From Faucicola sp048551375 (GTDB lineage: Bacteria > Pseudomonadota > Gammaproteobacteria > Pseudomonadales > Moraxellaceae), in assembly GCF_048551375.1 (NCBI RefSeq), contig NZ_JBLYZJ010000007.1, forward strand, positions 97,661 to 161,660: DNA of 64,000 nucleotides, written 5' to 3'. Shown here one piece after another: positions 15,456-24,834 of this stretch (position 1 is the first letter of the stretch; each line of letters opens with the position of its first letter). Below the pieces are notes generated by a model. The model was given only the letters and a program-made list of their open reading frames with translations, was not told where the DNA came from and did not search any database. A program made the position numbers and the translations under genes.

Positions 15456-16151
15456 ATGTTGGCAATTTTTCCCTTTATTACGCTTCCATTTAATAGTTGT
15501 TTGACGCTCGTTTATTATCATCAAGCCGAAAATATCACCACCCCACCTACCCTACCCATTCGCCAAGCCTATGCCCCACCACGTCACGCCACCAATTTTG
15601 CCAATTATCTTTGGCAAGCGGTTGAGCCGTTAGAGGTGGATTGGTTAATTGAGCAGTTTAATGGGTGGTTTCGTGAGAAAAACACGATACTGGTACGAGG
15701 GGAGCATGAGCCAGAATATTTTGCCCCCACTGATGATGAGCCTGCCAAAATTGTGTTTGCTCATGGCTTTTTTGCCAGTAGTTTGCACGAAATCAGCCAT
15801 TGGTGCGTAGCAGGTAAGCAACGGCGTTTACTCAATGATTTTGGCTATTGGTACGCCCCAGATGGACGCAGTGCCGAGCAACAAAGTAATTTTGAAAAAG
15901 TGGAAATCATCCCCCAAGCCATCGAGTGTTTATTGACGCTAAGTTGTGGTAAGCGGTTTTTGGTGTCGCAGGATAATTTGTTTGCGGATTTTGATACCAG
16001 TCAAAGCACGTTTGCTCACGATGTGCGTGAGCAAGCGTTGCATTTTTGGCAAACAGGGGAAAAACTGCCAACAGACGCTACCACTTTGCTAAAAAAATTG
16101 GCGGTATTGCGTCCGTTGCCATTAAACGTGGCAGAAATTGCAAAGAACTAA
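15456..16151 (+). CDS. epmC: Elongation factor P hydroxylase EpmC (YfcM)
   Basis: Iron enzyme that hydroxylates the beta-lysylated lysine of elongation factor P. The core matches E. coli YfcM closely by eye: KIVFAHGFFASSLHEISHWC with the metal motif HEISH at 111-115, then RRLLNDFGYWYAPDGRSAEQQ, FEKVEIIPQAIECL and VSQDNLFADF. The protein has 231 residues against about 180 in E. coli; the extra roughly 50 at the N-terminus (containing PPTLPIRQAYAPPRH) have no other ATG, so the start is kept. epmA/epmB and efp are not in the window. Confidence 0.92.
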   Translation: MLAIFPFITLPFNSCLTLVYYHQAENITTPPTLPIRQAYAPPRHATNFANYLWQAVEPLEVDWLIEQFNGWFREKNTILVRGEHEPEYFAPTDDEPAKIVFAHGFFASSLHEISHWCVAGKQRRLLNDFGYWYAPDGRSAEQQSNFEKVEIIPQAIECLLTLSCGKRFLVSQDNLFADFDTSQSTFAHDVREQALHFWQTGEKLPTDATTLLKKLAVLRPLPLNVAEIAKN

Positions 16152-16157
16152 TATTTT

Positions 16158-16291
16158 TAGGTTTTACAAAAACTTAAAGATTCTACTTTAAAAAAGACAC
16201 TAGACCCCTGCATTCGCAGGGGTGACGAAATTTAAGAAACAATCGTCATTCCCACGAATGTGGGAATCCAGTGTCTTTTGCGTAAGTCCTA
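16158..16291. mobile_element. MITE-like element between epmC and cytochrome c'
   Basis: 134 bases ending in CGTAAGTCCTA, with a degenerate left end TAGGTTTTACA. It contains the CCCCTGCATTCGCAGGGG hairpin and TCCCACGAATGTGGGAATCC. It sits 6 bases past the epmC stop and 10 bases from the convergent cytochrome gene, so its hairpins may serve as terminators for both. Confidence 0.75.
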
Positions 16292-16301
16292 CTGCTTTAA
16301 A

Positions 16302-16865
16302 TTAGTCTGCTTTAAATTTGTCATGGCAAGATTTACAGCTTGCACCAACATCACCAAATTGGGCTTTTACGCCATCAACATTGGTCGCTGTGGTGGTGGC
16401 TGTGGTTAGGGCAGTCATGGCAGATTTATATTTGTCAATTTCTTGTTGGAAGCCTGCTTTATCCGTCCAAATAGCGTCTTTTGCATCGCCACCTTTGGCA
16501 TTATCAGCGAAATGTCCCCAAGGGTCTTGATTGAGTTTATTGGCTTCGGCTTTAAATTGTTCAGCGTTAAATTTGGTTGGGTCTTTGACCATTGCACCCA
16601 TCGCTTTGTTGGCTTTGCTCCAGTCTTTCATAATTTTTTCACGAGCGTCTTTGTGTTGCTCTGGGGTCATGTTTGGGTCAACGGCTGTGGCGGTCGCTGT
16701 GTTGGCACTGTTAACCGTGGCAGTTGCTGTTGCACCATTGGCACTGGCAGTGATAGTCGCAGGTTCGGTGGCTGGAGCTGGGGCTTCGGTTTTTTGTTCG
16801 GCTTTATTACAGCCAAATAATGCCATTGACAAAGCTAATGGTAAAGCGATTTTGGTCATATTCAT
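16302..16865 (-). CDS. Cytochrome c' (c-556 type), lipoprotein
   Basis: Haem protein of 187 residues. The signal peptide MNMTKIALPLALSMALFGC has a lipobox ending at Cys19, so it should be membrane-anchored in the periplasm. A low-complexity Ala/Thr/Pro linker (about 22-65) precedes the four-helix domain, with EQHKDAREKIMKDWSKANKAMGAMVKDPTKFNAEQF. The C-terminal haem motif CKSCH is at 177-181 and is typical of cytochromes c'. Members bind NO or act in electron transfer; the role here is not evident. Anchored versions with such a long linker are less common than soluble periplasmic ones. Confidence 0.9.
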   Translation of the reverse strand: MNMTKIALPLALSMALFGCNKAEQKTEAPAPATEPATITASANGATATATVNSANTATATAVDPNMTPEQHKDAREKIMKDWSKANKAMGAMVKDPTKFNAEQFKAEANKLNQDPWGHFADNAKGGDAKDAIWTDKAGFQQEIDKYKSAMTALTTATTTATNVDGVKAQFGDVGASCKSCHDKFKAD

Positions 16866-16941
16866 GGGTTCTTCCTCAAGGTAAAGCAGTGAATTAAATT
16901 AGTAGTTGATGGTTGATAACAGACCCAAAAAATATACTGTG

Positions 16942-17008
16942 GTAGGGGCGTAATGCTTACGCCCTTTGGTGACATATATCATATTGGGCGTATTCAATAC
17001 GCCCCTAC
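16942..17008. repeat. Paired GTAGGGGCGTA hairpin repeat
   Basis: GTAGGGGCGTA-ATGC-TTACGCCC followed 20 bases on by GGGCGTATTCAATACGCCCCTAC: two hairpins in head-to-head arrangement so that the outer ends GTAGGGGCG and CGCCCCTAC are inverted repeats. Related copies lie at 22285, 27819-27973, 32516 and 42866. It lies in the 16866-17229 gap, which otherwise has AT-rich sequence and the repeat at 17179. Confidence 0.8.
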
Positions 17009-17178
17009 AATATAATCCGCTAAAATTGATATTAATTGGGTTAGATATAATAAGTAAGGTATATTTTAGCTAGCTACAGGTTTTCCTAGTGTAGCAAAAT
17101 TCATCTGATAGACTTTTGTTTTTTGGTAACGATGGTGAGGTTTTGCGTAAATGGTGGGGTTAAACAGGGATTTTGCTC

Positions 17179-17212
17179 TCAGCCGTGGGTAACGCTTGGC
17201 TAATCCACGCTT
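17179..17212. repeat. Degenerate GCGTGGGTTAGC-type repeat
   Basis: CCGTGGGTAACGCTTGGCTAATCCACGC, a degenerate copy in the orientation opposite to that at 63963. It lies at the 3' end of the 17230 gene. Confidence 0.5.
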
Positions 17213-17229
17213 GTGGCGTGTAAAAAAAG

Positions 17230-17712
17230 CTAATTACTTTGCATTTTGATATTTTTGGCTTGGGTTTGGATGGTTTTGCCATTCATCACCGCTTGGGCGA
17301 TTTGGCAATGTTTGGCTTCGCTAAAGCCTTGAATTTGATACAAGGTTTTGCCTTGTTGATTACAAATCGCTAGCCCTGTGCCAGTAGTTTGAATGGTGTC
17401 AGTGGGGGCAAGTTGGTATTGGGTGGTTTTACCAAATTGTTGATGGATAAAGCCTTGTTTGGTCAGTGATAATTCACCGCCACATAGCGACTGGGGGCGA
17501 TTTTTGCTTTGCCAAAATTGCCAAATTCCCACTGCCAATAGGGTGACAATCACGCCAATCATCACGCCCATTACACCGATAATGCCGAGCATTTTTAATC
17601 CACCAATCACCGCCAATACCCCTGCCGTCAATAAAATCTTGGGCAACAGGGTATTGGCAAGCGAGTGTGATTGTAGGGCGATTTTTACGCCATTATCGGT
17701 GACGGTGAGCAT
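17230..17712 (-). CDS. Small membrane protein of unknown function downstream of rph
   Basis: 160 residues. A Gly/Val/Ile-rich pair of membrane segments (about residues 23-68) is followed by a soluble domain of about 90 residues with beta-strand character (GELSLTKQGFIHQQFGKTTQYQLAPTDTIQTTGTGLAICNQQGKTLYQIQG). The pattern resembles PH-like domains behind membrane hairpins, but no family was recognised. It starts 6 bases after the rph stop, so the two are probably cotranscribed. No function is proposed. Confidence 0.75.
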   Translation of the reverse strand: MLTVTDNGVKIALQSHSLANTLLPKILLTAGVLAVIGGLKMLGIIGVMGVMIGVIVTLLAVGIWQFWQSKNRPQSLCGGELSLTKQGFIHQQFGKTTQYQLAPTDTIQTTGTGLAICNQQGKTLYQIQGFSEAKHCQIAQAVMNGKTIQTQAKNIKMQSN

Positions 17713-17718
17713 CAGATT

Positions 17719-18435
17719 TTACCAACCCAATACTTTTTGTTGTTCTGCGATGAGTTGTTTAATCCCTGCCTCTGCCATCGCCAACATTTCATCGGCTTGG
17801 GTGCGAGTAAAGGGCTTTTCTTCGGCAGTACCTTGAATTTCGATAAATTCACCTTTTTGGGTCATCACTACGTTCAAATCCGTGTCACAGCTTGAGTCTT
17901 CGTCATAGTTAAGGTCAAGTAATACTTCACCGTTTTTGATACCCACTGACACAGCAGACACCAAGCCTACCAATGGGTCAGCTTTGAGTTTTTTGGTTTG
18001 TTGCAGTTTTTCTAACGCATCGACCAATGCCACCGCAGCCCCTGTGATACTGGCGGTGCGAGTGCCTCCATCGGCTTGTAGTACGTCACAATCAATGTGA
18101 ATGGTGTTTTCGCCCAATTTTTCGAGGTCAACCATCGCTCGCAAACTACGACCAATCAAGCGTTGAATTTCTTGGGTGCGTCCTGATTGTTTGCCTTTAC
18201 TGGCTTCACGTTGGGTGCGTTCGTGGGTGGCACGAGGAAGCATACCGTATTCAGCAGTAATCCAACCTTTGCCTGTGCCTTTGAGCCAGCGAGGGACTTG
18301 GGTTTCGATGCTGGCGGTGCATAGCACTTTGGTGTCGCCATAACACACAAGGACAGAGCCTTCAGCGTGTTTGGTGTAGTTGCGTGTAAAGCTAATTGGA
18401 CGCAGTTGGTTGTTTTCACGGTTGTCGATACGCAT
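17719..18435 (-). CDS. rph: Ribonuclease PH
   Basis: Phosphorolytic 3'-5' exoribonuclease that trims tRNA 3' ends. From the ATG at 18435 it has 238 residues, exactly the family length; an in-frame ATG at 18471 would add 12 residues outside the family start MRIDNRENNQLRP. Motifs: GDTKVLCTASIE, GKGWITAEYGMLPRAT, QRLIGRSLRAMVDL, DCDVLQADGGTRTASITGA (phosphate/RNA site) and the acidic DLNYDEDSSCDTDLN. The C-terminal tail EQQKVLGW is normal. Confidence 0.96.
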   Translation of the reverse strand: MRIDNRENNQLRPISFTRNYTKHAEGSVLVCYGDTKVLCTASIETQVPRWLKGTGKGWITAEYGMLPRATHERTQREASKGKQSGRTQEIQRLIGRSLRAMVDLEKLGENTIHIDCDVLQADGGTRTASITGAAVALVDALEKLQQTKKLKADPLVGLVSAVSVGIKNGEVLLDLNYDEDSSCDTDLNVVMTQKGEFIEIQGTAEEKPFTRTQADEMLAMAEAGIKQLIAEQQKVLGW

Positions 18436-18575
18436 AATTTTCCCTAAATAGTGTTGGCAAATCATTGTCAAAACACAGCTTTTAAGGTTTTATGCTACCT
18501 TGCTAGCAGGCTTTTGGCAAGTGAAAAACGTGAGCGGAGATAATTGTATTTGGTAGAGTAAATATTGTAAGTTTT

Positions 18576-18692
18576 AATCCCCCTCTTGCGGAATATATTC
18601 CTCACCTTTGAAAAAGGAGGACTTCCCCTCCGTTTTAGTCTAATTAGGAAGGCATAGCCCCCTCTTTTGTAAAGAGGGGGTTGGGGGAGATT
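18576..18692. repeat. AATCCCCCTC / GAGGGGGTTGGGGGAGATT dispersed repeat
   Basis: The outer ends AATCCCCCTC and GGGGGAGATT are inverted relatives, with inner pieces such as AAAAGGAGGACTTCCCCTCC and CCCCCTCTTTTGTAAAGAGGGGG (a strong hairpin). It is related to 11643-11674. It lies between rph and the acyl-CoA ligase gene, downstream of the latter on the minus strand, and may act as its terminator. Confidence 0.7.
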
Positions 18693-18716
18693 AAAGATTC
18701 TGTTTACATTCCTAAT

Positions 18717-20435
18717 TTATTCTAATCCTTCTCTTTTCCGCAATTCTTTGCGTAGCACTTTACCAAGGGGGCTTTTTGGCAATTCATCGACAAAACTAAC
18801 ATGGCGAGGGCGTTTGTAGCCTGTGAGGTGTTGTTTGCCAAATTCAATCAGTTCGGCTTCACTGACAGGGGCTTGATTGGCAACGATTTGCCGTACCACG
18901 AAAATTTTGGGTTCTTCACCTCGTGTGGCACTCGGAATGCCGATGGCGACACATTCCGCCACTTGCGGATGTTGAAGCATGGCGGTTTCGATTTCGGTGG
19001 GATACACATTAAAGCCAGACACCACCATCATGTCTTTTTTGCGGTCAACGATTTTGATAAAGCCACGCTCGTCCATGATACCGATGTCGCCTGTGCGTAG
19101 GTAACCGTGGCGAGTAAAGGCTTGGGCGGTGGCTTGGGGTAAATTGTGGTAGCCTTGCATGACCTGCGGGCCTTTGACGATGATTTCACCTCGCTCACCG
19201 ATGGGGACTTCTTGGTCATTGGCATCGACGATTAACACATCGGTGGCAGGGGCTGGGATACCGATTTTGTTGGTAAATTCGGCGATTGTCAAAGGGTTAA
19301 AGGTCACCACAGGTGAGGTTTCGGACAAGCCATAGCCCTCAATAATCGGCATCCCTGTGACTTGATGCCATTTTTTGGCAACGTGCGGACAGGTACTCAT
19401 GCCCCCACCGATGGTGGCTTTGAGCCTTGAAAAGTCCAATCGCCGAAAAGTCGGATTTTGTAATAACGCATGAAACAGCGGATTGACCCCTGCCATTACG
19501 CTGGGTTGGTGGCATTGTAGTTGTTTAATCAAATGGGCATTGTCTTTGGGATTGGCAATTAACAAACTGGCAAAGCCTCGATACACTGCCAACATACAGC
19601 AAATGCTAAATGAAAACACATGATACAAAGGTAAAGCACACAAAATCAGCTCATCGCTCGGCTCATCATCATAGGCACTACGAAGCAAATTGTCGATTTG
19701 CAGTATATTTGCCAAAATATTGCCGTGACTTAATATCACGCCCTTGGCGGTATCAGTCGTACCACTGGTGTATTGTAATAATGCAACACTGGTTAAATTC
19801 AACGTAGGACGCTGATAGCTCAAGGTATGGGCGTGTTTGATTAATTGGCTAAAAAAAATCGGCTTTGGCTCAAGCATTGGCAAAGGCGAAGCGGTCAATT
19901 TATTAGTAATGATACCTTTGACAACGCCCTGCAAATCACCCAAACGACAAATGACAAGGTGTGGCGGTAATGAGGGGGTTGATTGGCTACAAAACTCACG
20001 ACTGGTTTGATATAACCCCACAAACCGCTCAAGCACAAACACCGCTTTGGCATCGGCATCGGTGAGTTGGTGGGCAATTTCTTGGGCGGTGTGATTGGGA
20101 TTAATCCCCACCACCACCATGCCTGCCCGTATCACGCCTAGCACGATAATGGGATATTGCAACACATTGGGAAGCATGATACCGACTTTATCACCCACCA
20201 CCAGCCCCAATTCGTGCAAATAGCACGCCACCGCTTGACTCAAGCGGTCTAGCTCGGCATATCGCAAGCGTTGCTGATTAAAAATGTAGGCGGTGCGGTC
20301 TGGATAACTGGCAAAACTATGCTCTAACATATCCAGTAGCGAGGCACTGGCTCTGGGCATATCAATATGGGCTTTGATTTGGTAGCGTTCATAGCTGATA
20401 TGCCAAGGGCGGTAGGGTAACTTATCCATGTTCAA
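18717..20435 (-). CDS. Long-chain acyl-CoA ligase (FadD-like), second of a tandem pair, altered P-loop
   Basis: AMP-forming ligase of 572 residues that activates fatty acids to acyl-CoA at the inner membrane. It shows the family motifs: YTSGTTDTAKG at 222-232, EGYGLSETSPVV, GYLRTGDIG and IVDRKKDMMVVSGFNVYP, and the C-terminal catalytic lysine in PKSPLGKVLRKELR. The phosphate-binding loop has Asp228 where the family has Gly (consensus SGTTGxPKG; the neighbour has TGGTTGVVKG). That change could weaken ATP binding or alter function. It lies 27 bases after the stop of the other ligase, so the two form an operon and probably arose by duplication. Confidence 0.92.
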   Translation of the reverse strand: MNMDKLPYRPWHISYERYQIKAHIDMPRASASLLDMLEHSFASYPDRTAYIFNQQRLRYAELDRLSQAVACYLHELGLVVGDKVGIMLPNVLQYPIIVLGVIRAGMVVVGINPNHTAQEIAHQLTDADAKAVFVLERFVGLYQTSREFCSQSTPSLPPHLVICRLGDLQGVVKGIITNKLTASPLPMLEPKPIFFSQLIKHAHTLSYQRPTLNLTSVALLQYTSGTTDTAKGVILSHGNILANILQIDNLLRSAYDDEPSDELILCALPLYHVFSFSICCMLAVYRGFASLLIANPKDNAHLIKQLQCHQPSVMAGVNPLFHALLQNPTFRRLDFSRLKATIGGGMSTCPHVAKKWHQVTGMPIIEGYGLSETSPVVTFNPLTIAEFTNKIGIPAPATDVLIVDANDQEVPIGERGEIIVKGPQVMQGYHNLPQATAQAFTRHGYLRTGDIGIMDERGFIKIVDRKKDMMVVSGFNVYPTEIETAMLQHPQVAECVAIGIPSATRGEEPKIFVVRQIVANQAPVSEAELIEFGKQHLTGYKRPRHVSFVDELPKSPLGKVLRKELRKREGLE

Positions 20436-20462
20436 TGTGTCATTTAGAAATGGGGAAAGTAA

Positions 20463-22202
20463 TTATTTCCCTTGCTCTTCCAATTTACGGATTTCTTTAC
20501 GCAAGATTTTACCCACATTAGATTTTGGCAATTCATCGACAAACTTGATAAAGCGTGGGCGTTTGTAGCCTGTGAGTTCTTTTTTGGCAAAATCAAGCAG
20601 TTCTTTTTCGGTCAAGCTTGGGTCTTTACGCACCACATAGGCTTTTGGCACTTCACCGCTTTTATCATCAGGCACACCAATCACGCCCACTTCAAGGACT
20701 TTAGGATGGCTGGCGATGACTTCTTCGACTTCGTTGGGATACACGTTAAAGCCAGATACCAAAATCATGTCTTTTTTGCGGTCAACGATTTTGACAAAAC
20801 CTTCGGCATCAATGATACCCACATCCCCTGTTTTGAAATAACCATCTGAAGTCATCACTTCGGCAGTGGCTTCTGGGCGTTGCCAATAGCCTTTCATCAC
20901 CTGTGGGCCTTTGACAGCAATTTCGCCACGCTCGCCCATAGCCACTTCATTACCATCGTCATCTAACAATTTGACATCGGTATTTGGCATCGGTACGCCA
21001 ATTTTGGCACTAAACTTTACCAAACGCAGTGGGTTTAGGGTCACAACTGGCGAGGTTTCGGATAAGCCATAGCCTTCAACAATATTGGTATTGGTGATGC
21101 GTTGCCATTCTTCGGCAGTCGATGGCAACACCGACATACCACCACCGAGCGATACTTTAAGGTTGCTATGGTCGAGGTTACGGAAGCCTGTATGGTGAGC
21201 CAAACCGTTAAACAAAGTATTGACCGCAGGTAAGAACACAGGTTTGTATTTCGCCAATTCTTTGACAAAACCATCGAGGTCACGAGGGTTCGGAATCAAT
21301 AAACACACAAAGCCTTGATACATCCCCAATAACGCACAGGCAGTAAATGAGAAAATATGATATAACGGCAACGCCACCACGATATACTCACCTTGAGCAT
21401 CTTCGTCAAAAACGGTGCGAACATGGGTCATGGCTTGGTATAAATTGGCAATCAAGTTGGCATGGGTCAGCATCGCCCCTTTGACGACCCCTGTCGTACC
21501 ACCTGTATATTGTAATACGGCAATATCATCGCCTATGATATCGTTGGGGCGTTGATAACGGCTGGCAGAGGTTTTTAGCACGTCTTTAAAGGTCACATGG
21601 CCTGCAATATGCCATTCTGGAATCATTTTTTTGACATATTTGACCACGGTATTGACCATAAAGCCTTTGACCGTGCCGAGCAAATCCCCCATCGAACACA
21701 CGATGACATGGTCAACCAGTTTTCTGTTGATGTCTTGGTAAGTTTTGGCAAAGTTTTCGATGATAAATAAGGCTTTGGCTTGCGAGTCTTCAAGTTGATG
21801 CTCAAGCTCATGCGTGGTGTATAGCGGATTGACATTCACCAACGTCAGCCCTGCTCGCAAAATCCCAATCATACACACAGGGTATTGCAATACGTTCGGC
21901 ATCATCACCGCAACGGTGTCACCTTTTTTTAGCCCTAAACCTTGCAGATACGCTGCCACTTGTCGGCTATAGGTATCCACATCACGAAAAGTCAAATGCT
22001 TACCCATACAGGCAAACGCATTTTGATTGCCAAACTTTTCAAAGTTTCGCTCAAAAATATCCATCAAACTGACATTGGGGGCAGGGTACTCAATATTATA
22101 AGCAATCCCATACTTTTCGTAGGTCGCCAACCAAGGTTTTTCATGGCTAGTGGCAAGCTGTGGGTGGTTATTATCGTCTAAGGCGGTTGTAGTGTCAGTC
22201 AT
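20463..22202 (-). CDS. fadD: Long-chain fatty acid-CoA ligase FadD
   Basis: AMP-forming acyl-CoA synthetase of 579 residues from the ATG at 22202, which has AAGGAC ahead; an upstream in-frame ATG at 22310 would add 36 unlikely residues. It has canonical YTGGTTGVVKG at 232-242, EGYGLSETSPVVTLNP, GYFKTGDVG, DRKKDMILVSGFNVYPNEVE and the C-terminal KSNVGKILRKEIR. It matches E. coli FadD in length and motif spacing, and so probably starts beta-oxidation of exogenous fatty acids. It is the upstream gene of the tandem pair and divergent from parC. Confidence 0.94.
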   Translation of the reverse strand: MTDTTTALDDNNHPQLATSHEKPWLATYEKYGIAYNIEYPAPNVSLMDIFERNFEKFGNQNAFACMGKHLTFRDVDTYSRQVAAYLQGLGLKKGDTVAVMMPNVLQYPVCMIGILRAGLTLVNVNPLYTTHELEHQLEDSQAKALFIIENFAKTYQDINRKLVDHVIVCSMGDLLGTVKGFMVNTVVKYVKKMIPEWHIAGHVTFKDVLKTSASRYQRPNDIIGDDIAVLQYTGGTTGVVKGAMLTHANLIANLYQAMTHVRTVFDEDAQGEYIVVALPLYHIFSFTACALLGMYQGFVCLLIPNPRDLDGFVKELAKYKPVFLPAVNTLFNGLAHHTGFRNLDHSNLKVSLGGGMSVLPSTAEEWQRITNTNIVEGYGLSETSPVVTLNPLRLVKFSAKIGVPMPNTDVKLLDDDGNEVAMGERGEIAVKGPQVMKGYWQRPEATAEVMTSDGYFKTGDVGIIDAEGFVKIVDRKKDMILVSGFNVYPNEVEEVIASHPKVLEVGVIGVPDDKSGEVPKAYVVRKDPSLTEKELLDFAKKELTGYKRPRFIKFVDELPKSNVGKILRKEIRKLEEQGK

Positions 22203-22284
22203 GGGCTTGTCCTTAATGAGGTATATCAAATCAATTTGTTGCAATGTATCGTGAATCAAATTAGGCATAATAGGTTGAGATTTT

Positions 22285-22307
22285 GGGCGTATGCCATACA
22301 CCCCTAC
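22285..22307. repeat. GGGCGTATG/CACCCCTAC hairpin repeat
   Basis: A single degenerate copy of the GTAGGGGCGTA family in the fadD-parC intergenic region. The rest of that region (22203-22580) is AT-rich and holds the promoters of both genes; I could not place them with confidence, and no further gene is supported. Confidence 0.65.
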
Positions 22308-22580
22308 CAAATTTGTTGTATTGCTAATCTAAACAACTGTACAATCAAAGCTAAAAATAGTGAAAATTACCATTACCATACTAAAATTTTGCCCTTGCCA
22401 CAAGAAAATTTTGGAAACGTTTGGTTCTATCAAACAATTTGCCAATCCGTGATGCACGATAGTGGGTGGAAAAACGACAACCATTGACGTATAAAAATGG
22501 GTAAATGTGTTTTTTACTTGAGTTTTGAGGATTATTCTTTATCATTAGAAAAAATTTTAGCCATGATTAAGAACACCACC

Positions 22581-24824
22581 ATGTCCGATACCCTTACTGT
22601 CAAAAAAGACCTAAATAACCCCACTCGCTCGGTGGCAGAATTTACCGAAAATGCTTACCTCAACTACGCCATGTACGTCATCATGGACAGGGCATTGCCC
22701 CATGTTGCGGACGGCTTAAAGCCTGTGCAACGCCGTATCGTATATGCCATGAGCGAACTCGGTCTCAAAAACACCGCCAAACCCAAAAAATCCGCTCGCA
22801 CCATCGGCGATGTGATTGGTAAATACCATCCGCATGGCGACAGTGCGTGTTATGAAGCCATGGTTCTAATGTCGCAACCCTTTAGCTACCGCTATCCACT
22901 GGTGACAGGGCAAGGTAACTTCGGTTCGCCAGACGACCCAAAATCGTTTGCTGCCATGCGTTATACCGAAGCCAAACTCTCTACTTATGCCAATACTTTA
23001 CTCAATGAATTGGGGCAAGGCACGGTCGATTGGCAAGACAACTTTGATGGTACGATGCAAGAGCCTGTCACCTTGCCTGCCCGTTTGCCCAATATTTTGC
23101 TAAATGGTACGACAGGCATCGCAGTCGGTATGGCGACTGACATCCCACCGCATAATCTAAATGAAGTGGTCAAAGGCTGTATTGCGTTACTTAAAAATCC
23201 TGAAATGTCCGACCGCCAACTTGCCAAATATATCCCTGCCCCCGACCTACCGACCAAAGCTGAAATCATCACTTCTCCCGATGATTTGCTTGCCATGTAC
23301 AGTACGGGCAAGGGTAGCTACAAAATGCGAGCGACCTACGAGCTAGATGCCAAAGAAAAAAACCTTGTCATCATCAACGCCCTGCCCTATCAAGTATCGG
23401 GCAATAAAATCATCGAGCAAATCGCAAGCCTGATTAATGCCAAAAAACTACCGTGGGTCACCGATATCCATGATGAATCCGACCATCAAAACGCCTGTCG
23501 TATCGTGCTAGAACTACGCTCCAACCGTGTCGATATCGATATGGTGATGAGCCATCTGTTTGCCAGTACCGACCTCGAAACCAACTACCGTGTCAATCTC
23601 AACATGATTGGCGTAAATGGCAAACCGCAAGTCAAAGGCTTACGCACCATCTTGAGCGAGTGGCTATCGGTACGCCGTGACACCGTCACTCGCCGTCTGC
23701 AATACCGCCTCAACAAAATCGAACAACGTCTGCATATCTTGGCAGGCTTGCTGATTGCGTACCTTAATATTGACGAAGTGATTCGCATTATCCGTGAAGA
23801 AGACGACCCCAAACTCGAACTGATGCAACGCTATGACTTGAGCGAAATCCAAGCCAATGCGATTCTTGATATTCGCTTACGCCAACTTGCCAAACTTGAA
23901 GAAATCGAACTGAAACGTGAGCAAAGCGAACTCGAAGCCGAAAAAGCCCAAATCGAAGAATACCTGAACAATCCAGACAGTTTGACAGGCTTAATCATTG
24001 ATGAACTTAACGCCGACATGAAAGAGCATGGCGACAAACGCCTATCGCCCATCGTACAGCGTGACGAAGCAGTTGCCATCAAAGAAACCGACATGACCCC
24101 CAGTGAACCTGTGACCGTCATCGTGTCGCAAGCAGGGTGGATACGCTCGGCAAAAGGGCATGACATTGATGCCATTAATCTCAACTACCGCTCTGGCGAC
24201 AGCTATCTGACCCACGCCCAAGGCAAATCCAACGAAAAAGTCTATCTACTCGACACCACAGGGCGAAGTTACCGCCTTGATGCTCATGCCTTGCCGTCCG
24301 CTCGTGGGCAGGGCGAACCGCTGACTAGCCTACTCAAGCCTAGCAGTGGGGCGAGTTTTGTCAAGGTACTCATGGGGCAAGACGATGCCAAATTGATTAT
24401 GGCAAGTACGCAAGGCTATGGCTTTATCAATACCTTTATCGACCTTGATACCAACCAAAAAGCAGGCAAAAACGTGATTAATTTTGATGATAAATCGACA
24501 TTAATCACGCAACCGATTGGCGAGACGGATACGCTTGTGGGCGTGGTGAGTTCGAGCGGTCATCTACTGGTCTATCCGTTGGCGGAATTGCCTGAGATGA
24601 AAAAGGGTAAGGGTAATAAGCTGATTGATTTGAAAGACGGTGAATCGGTGGTGGCTGTGGTGACCTTTGCGGAGGGGGAAAGCCTTGCGGTGGAAAGTGG
24701 CAAACGCAAGGTGACTTTAAAGCCAATGGATATTGAGAATTTTAAAGGGGCGAGAGGTAGACGAGGTGCGGTGTTGCCGAAAGGGATTCAAAAGGTGAGT
24801 GGGATTGCGAAAGTGTCAAATTAG
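22581..24824 (+). CDS. parC: DNA topoisomerase IV subunit A
   Basis: Decatenating type II topoisomerase subunit. From the ATG at 22581 the protein has 747 residues, the usual ParC length; ATGs at 22563 and 22497 would add 6 or 28 residues and have no better ribosome site. The winged-helix domain has the catalytic Tyr128 in AAMRYTEAKL. The quinolone-determining region HPHGDSACYEAM carries Ser88 and Glu92, equivalent to E. coli Ser80 and Glu84, so it is of the susceptible type. A coiled-coil arm runs around 440-490, followed by the C-terminal DNA-wrapping domain with GRSYRLDAHALPSARGQGEPL. parE is not in the window. An HNH gene follows after 10 bases. Confidence 0.97.
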   Translation: MSDTLTVKKDLNNPTRSVAEFTENAYLNYAMYVIMDRALPHVADGLKPVQRRIVYAMSELGLKNTAKPKKSARTIGDVIGKYHPHGDSACYEAMVLMSQPFSYRYPLVTGQGNFGSPDDPKSFAAMRYTEAKLSTYANTLLNELGQGTVDWQDNFDGTMQEPVTLPARLPNILLNGTTGIAVGMATDIPPHNLNEVVKGCIALLKNPEMSDRQLAKYIPAPDLPTKAEIITSPDDLLAMYSTGKGSYKMRATYELDAKEKNLVIINALPYQVSGNKIIEQIASLINAKKLPWVTDIHDESDHQNACRIVLELRSNRVDIDMVMSHLFASTDLETNYRVNLNMIGVNGKPQVKGLRTILSEWLSVRRDTVTRRLQYRLNKIEQRLHILAGLLIAYLNIDEVIRIIREEDDPKLELMQRYDLSEIQANAILDIRLRQLAKLEEIELKREQSELEAEKAQIEEYLNNPDSLTGLIIDELNADMKEHGDKRLSPIVQRDEAVAIKETDMTPSEPVTVIVSQAGWIRSAKGHDIDAINLNYRSGDSYLTHAQGKSNEKVYLLDTTGRSYRLDAHALPSARGQGEPLTSLLKPSSGASFVKVLMGQDDAKLIMASTQGYGFINTFIDLDTNQKAGKNVINFDDKSTLITQPIGETDTLVGVVSSSGHLLVYPLAELPEMKKGKGNKLIDLKDGESVVAVVTFAEGESLAVESGKRKVTLKPMDIENFKGARGRRGAVLPKGIQKVSGIAKVSN

Positions 24825-24834
24825 GGGGTTTTTG

